Positions 59,461 through 64,000 of a stretch of DNA of 64,000 nt are shown one piece after another. Each line of letters begins with the position of its first letter. The first letter of the stretch is position 1. The position numbers were made by a program, and so were the translations under genes. The notes under the pieces were generated by a model. That model did no database searches. It was given only the letters and a program-made list of their open reading frames with translations, and was not told where the DNA came from. Source of the stretch: an uncultured Lachnospiraceae bacterium (GTDB taxonomy: Bacteria > Bacillota > Clostridia > Lachnospirales > Lachnospiraceae); contig CAJUDX010000001.1 of NCBI GenBank assembly GCA_910584785.1, forward strand, positions 79,322-143,321, read 5' to 3'.

Positions 59461-59490
59461 GAAGAAAAGAGAAAGGGAGAGGAAAAAGTT

Positions 59491-60909
59491 ATGACAAAGA
59501 TGTTTGATTTGGTTATTATTGGAGCTGGGCCAGGAGGGTATACGGCAGCGCTGCAGGCTGCTGATTTTGGGATGAAGGTAGCAATTATCGAGGAAAAGGA
59601 GATCGGGGGTGTTTGTGTAAATCGCGGCTGTATCCCCACGAAAGCTCTTCTTTATGCATCGCATATTTTTTCTTTGATGCAGTCCAGTGATGCGTTTGGC
59701 ATTTTTACCAATGAAATTTCTTTTGATTATGGAAAGATGCAAAAGTATAAGGATCGCTCTGTAGTTACCTATCGGGAAGAAATTTGCCAGATATTTGAGG
59801 AAAAACAGATTACCGTGGTGCAGGGCAGGGGAATTTTGCGCCGGGATAGGACGGTGGAGGTTCATGGAAAAGAGGGGAAGGAATATTATCAGGGAAAGTA
59901 TGTGATTCTGGCAACTGGTGCAAAAGCGGTTGTTCCGCCTATTCCCGGAGCTGATCTTCCCGGTGTGGTGACTAGCGACAGGATATTAGGCGGAGGGGAC
60001 TGGAACTACCATCGGGTTGTGATTATCGGCGGCGGAGTGATTGGCGTGGAAATGGCAACCATATTTAACAGTTTATGCAGCCGGGTGACGATTTTCGAAA
60101 AGAACAGCCATCTTTTAGGGCCAATGGATGATAAAGTGGCTCAGGAACTTGAGGAGATTTTAAAGGCGAAGGGTATTGGCGTATACTGCAATGTGGATGA
60201 GATTACCATTGCCAAAGAAGATAGCCTGATATGCAGGGTTAAGACGGCTTCGGGGGAGGAAATCAGCGAAAAGGCAGGGATTGTGCTGATTGCCGCAGGA
60301 AGAAAGCCGGATTTTACGGGCTTGTTCGGTGAGGACGTACATCTGGAAATGAAGGATAACCGCCTGGTGGTGGACAAGAATTTTGCAACCAGCGAACCGG
60401 GGGTTTATGCGATTGGCGATTTGACGGCGGATATTCAGCTTGCCCATGTGGCGGCTGCCCAGGGAACGTTTGTAGTGGAAAATCTGGCGAACCGGGAGCA
60501 CAGCATTCGTCTTGAAGTCGTGCCCAACGGCATGTTTGTCAGCCTTCCCATTGTTCCAAGCTGCATTTATACAACACCGGAAATTGCCACCGTGGGCATC
60601 ACTGAGGAGACAGCGAGGGCGTACGGCATGAAGGTGCGGGTGGGCCATTATTCGATGAATGAAAATGGAAAATCGATTATTACCAGGGCCGACGGGGGCT
60701 TTATCCGTCTGGTTTTCGAGGCCTATTCCAATACCATTGTGGGTGCGCAGATGATTTGTCCGCGGGCTACGGACATGATTGGGGAGATGGCAACAGCGAT
60801 TGCCAATGGTCTGACGGCAACCCAGCTTTCCCTTGCCATGCGTGCACATCCTACCTATAGTGAGGGTATTAAAGCTGCTATAGAGGACGCAATGCATTTG
60901 GAAAAATAA
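59491..60909 (+). CDS. Dihydrolipoyl dehydrogenase
   Basis: FAD flavoprotein that reoxidises dihydrolipoyl groups with NAD. The 472-residue protein has the FAD-binding VIIGAGPGGYTAALQA, redox-active Cys42 and Cys47 (GVCVNRGCIPTKALL), NAD-binding VVIIGGGVIGVEMA, and the dimer-face catalytic pair in MRAHPTYSEGIKAA. No lipoyl carrier, dehydrogenase E1/E2 or glycine cleavage gene is next to it, so its partner complex cannot be assigned. GGGAGAGG lies upstream of the ATG. The upstream region is the 32-bp repeat array. Confidence 0.94.
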   Translation: MTKMFDLVIIGAGPGGYTAALQAADFGMKVAIIEEKEIGGVCVNRGCIPTKALLYASHIFSLMQSSDAFGIFTNEISFDYGKMQKYKDRSVVTYREEICQIFEEKQITVVQGRGILRRDRTVEVHGKEGKEYYQGKYVILATGAKAVVPPIPGADLPGVVTSDRILGGGDWNYHRVVIIGGGVIGVEMATIFNSLCSRVTIFEKNSHLLGPMDDKVAQELEEILKAKGIGVYCNVDEITIAKEDSLICRVKTASGEEISEKAGIVLIAAGRKPDFTGLFGEDVHLEMKDNRLVVDKNFATSEPGVYAIGDLTADIQLAHVAAAQGTFVVENLANREHSIRLEVVPNGMFVSLPIVPSCIYTTPEIATVGITEETARAYGMKVRVGHYSMNENGKSIITRADGGFIRLVFEAYSNTIVGAQMICPRATDMIGEMATAIANGLTATQLSLAMRAHPTYSEGIKAAIEDAMHLEK

Positions 60910-60964
60910 ATGTAATTTAAAATGCTGTTCAATGGATACTGCAGGATTTGAGGAGGAATAAAGG

Positions 60965-62755
60965 ATGATACAAGAACGTTTGGCTAAACTTCGGGAATTG
61001 ATGAACGATCGCGGCATAGATGCCTATCTGGTTCCCACAGCGGATTTCCATGAATCGGAATATGTGGGTGATTACTTTAAATGCAGGAGCTTTTTATCCG
61101 GCTTTACCGGTTCCGCAGGGACGCTTGCGGTAACGATGAAAGAAGCGGCCCTGTGGGTGGACGGAAGGTATTTTGTACAGGCAGGCGAGCAGCTGAAGGG
61201 CAGCGGGATTACCATGATGAAGATGGGCGAAGAGGGCGTGCCGGAGCTGGAGGATTATCTGGTGGAGCATGTGCCGGAAGGCGGCTGCCTGGGCTTTGAC
61301 GGGCGGGTGGTTAACAGCTTTACCGGAAAGCGGCTGGAGAAACGTCTGGCGAAAAAGAAGGCTTCTATCCATTTTGAGGAGGATTTGGTGGATCTTATCT
61401 GGACGGATCGGCCTGCGCTTTCTTGTAAGCCGGTGTGGATACTGGATGAGAAATATGCGGGAAAAGGGGCAGCAGAAAAGCTTGCCAGCCTGCAGAAAGC
61501 GATGGAAAAAGAGGGGGCGACGGTACATCTTTTAACGACGCTTGATGATATTGTATGGCTCTTTAATATCCGCGGGGATGACATTCCCTGTAATCCTGTA
61601 GTCTTATCCTATGCGGCAGTTACATTGGATGATGTCTATTTATTCATCGCCATGGAAAGTGTAAATCAGGAAGTCAAGGATTATCTTCATGGTCTGGGCG
61701 TCAAGATTCGTCCTTATAAGGATATTTATCCGTATGTAAAATGCCTGCGGGATGAACATGTGCTGCTGGAAAAGGAAAGGGTGAACTATGCCATTGTCCG
61801 AAATATTGATTCCAGCAATCAGATCATCAGCCGGATGAATCCTACCGTAATGGCAAAGGCAGTGAAAAATCCTGTGGAAATTGAAAATATGAAGAAGGCA
61901 CATGATAAAGATGGGGTAGTGATGGCCCGTTTTATGTATTGGCTGAAGAAGAATATCGGGAAAATACCGATGGATGAGCTTTCGGTTCAGAACAAGCTGG
62001 ACGGAATGCGCAGGGAGGTTGAAGGAAACTTGGGCCTGAGCTTTGATACCATATCCGCTTATGGGCCACATGCGGCGATGTGTCACTATTCAGCGGATGA
62101 AAAGAGCAATATTCCCTTGGAAGCTAAGGGGCTTTATCTGGTGGATTCCGGTGGGCAGTATCTTGAAGGAACGACGGATATTACCCGTACCATTGCGTTG
62201 GGGCCATTGACCAGAGAGGAAAAGGAGCATTATACCCTGGTACTGATTAGTATGCTGCGGTTGGGGGCGGTGAAATTCCCTTATGGTTCACGCGGTTTAA
62301 CACTGGATTATGCTGCCCGTCAGGTATTTTGGGACAGGGGGATGAATTTTAATCACGGCACGGGACATGGTGTGGGCTATCTTTTAAATGTCCATGAACG
62401 TCCTGTGGGGATTCGCTGGAAAATGGTGCCGGAGCGGATGGACAGCTGTGTGCTGGAAGCCGGGATGGTTACATCAAATGAGCCGGGAGTGTACATTGAA
62501 GGAAGCCATGGGATTCGGACGGAAAATTTGATGATCTGTGTGGAGGATCAAAAGAACGAATTTGGGCAATTTATGCGGTTTGAATATTTGACTTATGCGC
62601 CAATTGATCTGGAAGGCGTGGACAAGGAAATGATGACCGAAAGAGATATTGCCCTGCTGAATGCTTATCACAGGGACGTCTATAAGAAACTTTCGCCCTA
62701 TTTGGAAGGGGAAGAAAAGGAGTGGCTCAAAGAGGCCACGAGGGAATTGGTTTAA
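60965..62755 (+). CDS. Aminopeptidase P (Xaa-Pro aminopeptidase, M24B)
   Basis: Metalloenzyme removing N-terminal residues before Pro. The 596-residue protein has two creatinase-like N-terminal domains (MIQERLAKLRELMNDRGIDAY and LHGLGVKI region) and a C-terminal pita-bread peptidase M24 domain with metal ligands in LVDSGGQYLEGTTDITRT, NHGTGHGVGYLLNVHE and TSNEPGVYIEG, HGIRTENL. This three-domain length (about 600) is the eukaryotic-cytosolic XPNPEP1-like type, also found in many Clostridia. GAGGAGG lies upstream of the ATG. Confidence 0.95.
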   Translation: MIQERLAKLRELMNDRGIDAYLVPTADFHESEYVGDYFKCRSFLSGFTGSAGTLAVTMKEAALWVDGRYFVQAGEQLKGSGITMMKMGEEGVPELEDYLVEHVPEGGCLGFDGRVVNSFTGKRLEKRLAKKKASIHFEEDLVDLIWTDRPALSCKPVWILDEKYAGKGAAEKLASLQKAMEKEGATVHLLTTLDDIVWLFNIRGDDIPCNPVVLSYAAVTLDDVYLFIAMESVNQEVKDYLHGLGVKIRPYKDIYPYVKCLRDEHVLLEKERVNYAIVRNIDSSNQIISRMNPTVMAKAVKNPVEIENMKKAHDKDGVVMARFMYWLKKNIGKIPMDELSVQNKLDGMRREVEGNLGLSFDTISAYGPHAAMCHYSADEKSNIPLEAKGLYLVDSGGQYLEGTTDITRTIALGPLTREEKEHYTLVLISMLRLGAVKFPYGSRGLTLDYAARQVFWDRGMNFNHGTGHGVGYLLNVHERPVGIRWKMVPERMDSCVLEAGMVTSNEPGVYIEGSHGIRTENLMICVEDQKNEFGQFMRFEYLTYAPIDLEGVDKEMMTERDIALLNAYHRDVYKKLSPYLEGEEKEWLKEATRELV

Positions 62756-62832
62756 TGGAGAATAGCTGATAAAAAAGTTAAGAAAGAGACGAAGAATGTC
62801 CGTTTGTGGGGACGTTTAATGGAGAATGGTGG
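62756..62832. repeat. Short direct duplication at the pepP-rlmD junction
   Basis: TTTAATGGAGAATAGCTGAT at the end of the aminopeptidase gene (from about 62751) recurs as TTTAATGGAGAATGGTGGAT from about 62816, supplying the ribosome binding site and start of the next gene. Confidence 0.55.
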
Positions 62833-64000
62833 ATGAAAAAAGGGATAGAGGGAAGAGAAGGAAGCGCACAGGGAAGGGGAACGGGCCAGCACAGGGAAAA
62901 CAGCAGGGCCCGCCCGTCTGCGCGGGGGAAGAGTGTGCCGTTAGGCGATGAGCGGCAGAAGAGATTAGGAAAAGGCGAACAGGAAAGCGTTTCGTGGAAA
63001 AAGGGCAGAGCGGAGGGTGGTTTGCAAATAAAAAAATGGTCGGATGGGGATTCGCCGCAAAAGAATTTTGTTATGAAGGAAAATGGCAGGAAAGGAACGG
63101 ATTTATGTCCAATTGCCGGGCGCTGCGGCGGGTGTCAGCTGATTCATTTATCTTATGCAAAACAGTTAATGGTGAAACAAAAGAGACTGGAAAGTCTGCT
63201 GGAGGGGATTTGCACGGTTTATTCCATCGAGGGAATGGAAAATCCCTGGCATTACCGGAATAAGGTGCATGCCGTGTTTGACCATGACCGAAAGGGGAAT
63301 CCGATATCCGGGATTTATGAGGCAGGAAGCCACAGGGTAGTTCCTGTGGACAGCTGTCTGCTTGAGGATAAGCAGGCGGATGCGATTATTGTTACCATCC
63401 GTGGATTATTAAAATCATTTAAGATTCGAACCTATGACGAGGATTCCGGTTATGGGCTTCTTCGTCATGTCATGATTCGGAAAGGATTTTTTAGCGGACA
63501 AATCATGGTGGTGCTGGTAACGGCATCACCGGTATTTCCGTCAAAAAGTAATTTTGTGCGGGCGTTGCGGGAAAGACACCCGGAGATTACGACCATTGTC
63601 CAAAATGTAAATGATCGCAATACCAGTATGGTGCTGGGAAAACAGGACCATATTTTTTTTGGAAGGGGGTTTATCGAGGACTGCCTCTGCGGATGCAGGT
63701 TTCGGATTTCCCCGCAGTCGTTTTATCAGGTAAATCCCGTGCAGACAGAAAAGCTCTATGCCAAAGCCATCGAACTGGCGGGGCTTTCCGGGAAGGAAAC
63801 GGTGATTGATGCATACTGCGGGATTGGAACCATTGGAATCATTGCGGCGAAAAAGGCAAAGATGGTCATTGGCGTGGAATTAAACCCGGAGGCCGTGCGC
63901 GATGCAGTGAAAAACGCGAAAATGAACCAGGTGGAAAACATCCGTTTTTATCAAAATGATGCCGGACGTCTGATGCAGGAGATGGCTGCGGCGGGGCAGC
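62833..64000 (+). CDS. 23S rRNA (uracil-5-)-methyltransferase, RlmD/TrmA family (3' end missing)
   Basis: SAM-dependent RNA methyltransferase; 389 codons are visible before the window ends. The start is ATG 62833 with GGAG upstream. The first ~88 residues are a low-complexity, basic Arg/Gly/Lys-rich segment with no TRAM domain. Then come the iron-sulfur Cys residues (Cys92, Cys98, Cys101 in CPIAGRCGGCQ, a fourth in VDSCLLED), the substrate-binding SPQSFYQVNPVQTEKLY and SAM motif VIDAYCGIGTIGIIAAK with VIGVELNPEAV. The catalytic Cys and base would lie beyond 64000. Which uracil is methylated (RlmD, RlmC or TrmFO-independent TrmA role) cannot be decided. Confidence 0.9.
   Translation, partial: MKKGIEGREGSAQGRGTGQHRENSRARPSARGKSVPLGDERQKRLGKGEQESVSWKKGRAEGGLQIKKWSDGDSPQKNFVMKENGRKGTDLCPIAGRCGGCQLIHLSYAKQLMVKQKRLESLLEGICTVYSIEGMENPWHYRNKVHAVFDHDRKGNPISGIYEAGSHRVVPVDSCLLEDKQADAIIVTIRGLLKSFKIRTYDEDSGYGLLRHVMIRKGFFSGQIMVVLVTASPVFPSKSNFVRALRERHPEITTIVQNVNDRNTSMVLGKQDHIFFGRGFIEDCLCGCRFRISPQSFYQVNPVQTEKLYAKAIELAGLSGKETVIDAYCGIGTIGIIAAKKAKMVIGVELNPEAVRDAVKNAKMNQVENIRFYQNDAGRLMQEMAAAGQ

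Overview
The window looks like chromosomal DNA of a motile, fermentative, Gram-positive anaerobe of the Clostridia, most probably the family Lachnospiraceae. The reasons are strong AGGAGG ribosome binding sites, frequent UUG/GUG starts, a clostridial feoA-feoA-feoB-Cys-rich-protein iron locus, PduL plus AckA for acetate formation, the UPF0237/UPF0210 gene pair, PTS control by a BglG-type antiterminator, sugar ABC genes without their own ATPase, and no outer-membrane genes. There is no rRNA operon, CRISPR array, prophage or intact transposase. The two edge genes (topB, rlmD-like) are cut by the window.

Layout. 1-4.5 kb: topoisomerase III (5' end missing), a beta-helix acyltransferase-like protein, uracil phosphoribosyltransferase and a membrane-anchored DUF4163/DUF3298-type protein. 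4.7-8.2 kb: ferrous iron uptake with three copies of a 19-bp dyad that look like iron-repressor operators. 8.2-17.3 kb: a fucosyltransferase-like gene, two flagellins and four tandem glycosyltransferase/TPR paralogues, plausibly a flagellin modification island. 17.3-28.8 kb: a chemotaxis operon read leftwards (cheA, cheW, cheR, cheB, then a C39-like peptidase), and three chemoreceptor genes read rightwards, one with an extracytoplasmic zinc-binding CZB domain. Several of these units have sigma-28 type promoters. 28.9-40.6 kb: housekeeping genes (polA, DNA glycosylase, coaE, a WalJ-like hydrolase, ACT/PFL pair, phosphatase, methyltransferase, BI-1 protein, tmcAL). 40.7-46.9 kb: pduL-ackA, yceD-rpmF, a lipase-like hydrolase, a dihydrouridine synthase and an alcohol dehydrogenase. 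47-50.5 kb: a PTS operon (antiterminator, EIIA, HPr-like, EIIBC) with its RNA antiterminator target. 50.6-57.9 kb: LacI repressor, sugar ABC transporter and GH31 glycosidase. 58.2-64 kb: tRNA-Pro, HAD phosphatase, a 32-bp tandem repeat array, dihydrolipoyl dehydrogenase, aminopeptidase P and an rRNA methyltransferase.

The most unusual signals are: (1) a ~110-nt structured repeat present once before cheB and once before a zinc-finger gene, with a compensatory base-pair change and two mutually exclusive or pseudoknotted pairings; (2) the 19-bp dyads of the feo locus; (3) an HPr paralogue with Asp at the regulatory Ser46 position; (4) an extracytoplasmic CZB receptor; (5) the tandem glycosyltransferases beside flagellin; (6) a short upstream ORF ending 5 nt before a UUG-started flagellin; (7) a MITE-like hairpin in two copies, one inside a sugar operon. 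All calls rest on reading the sequence and on family knowledge; no search was run.
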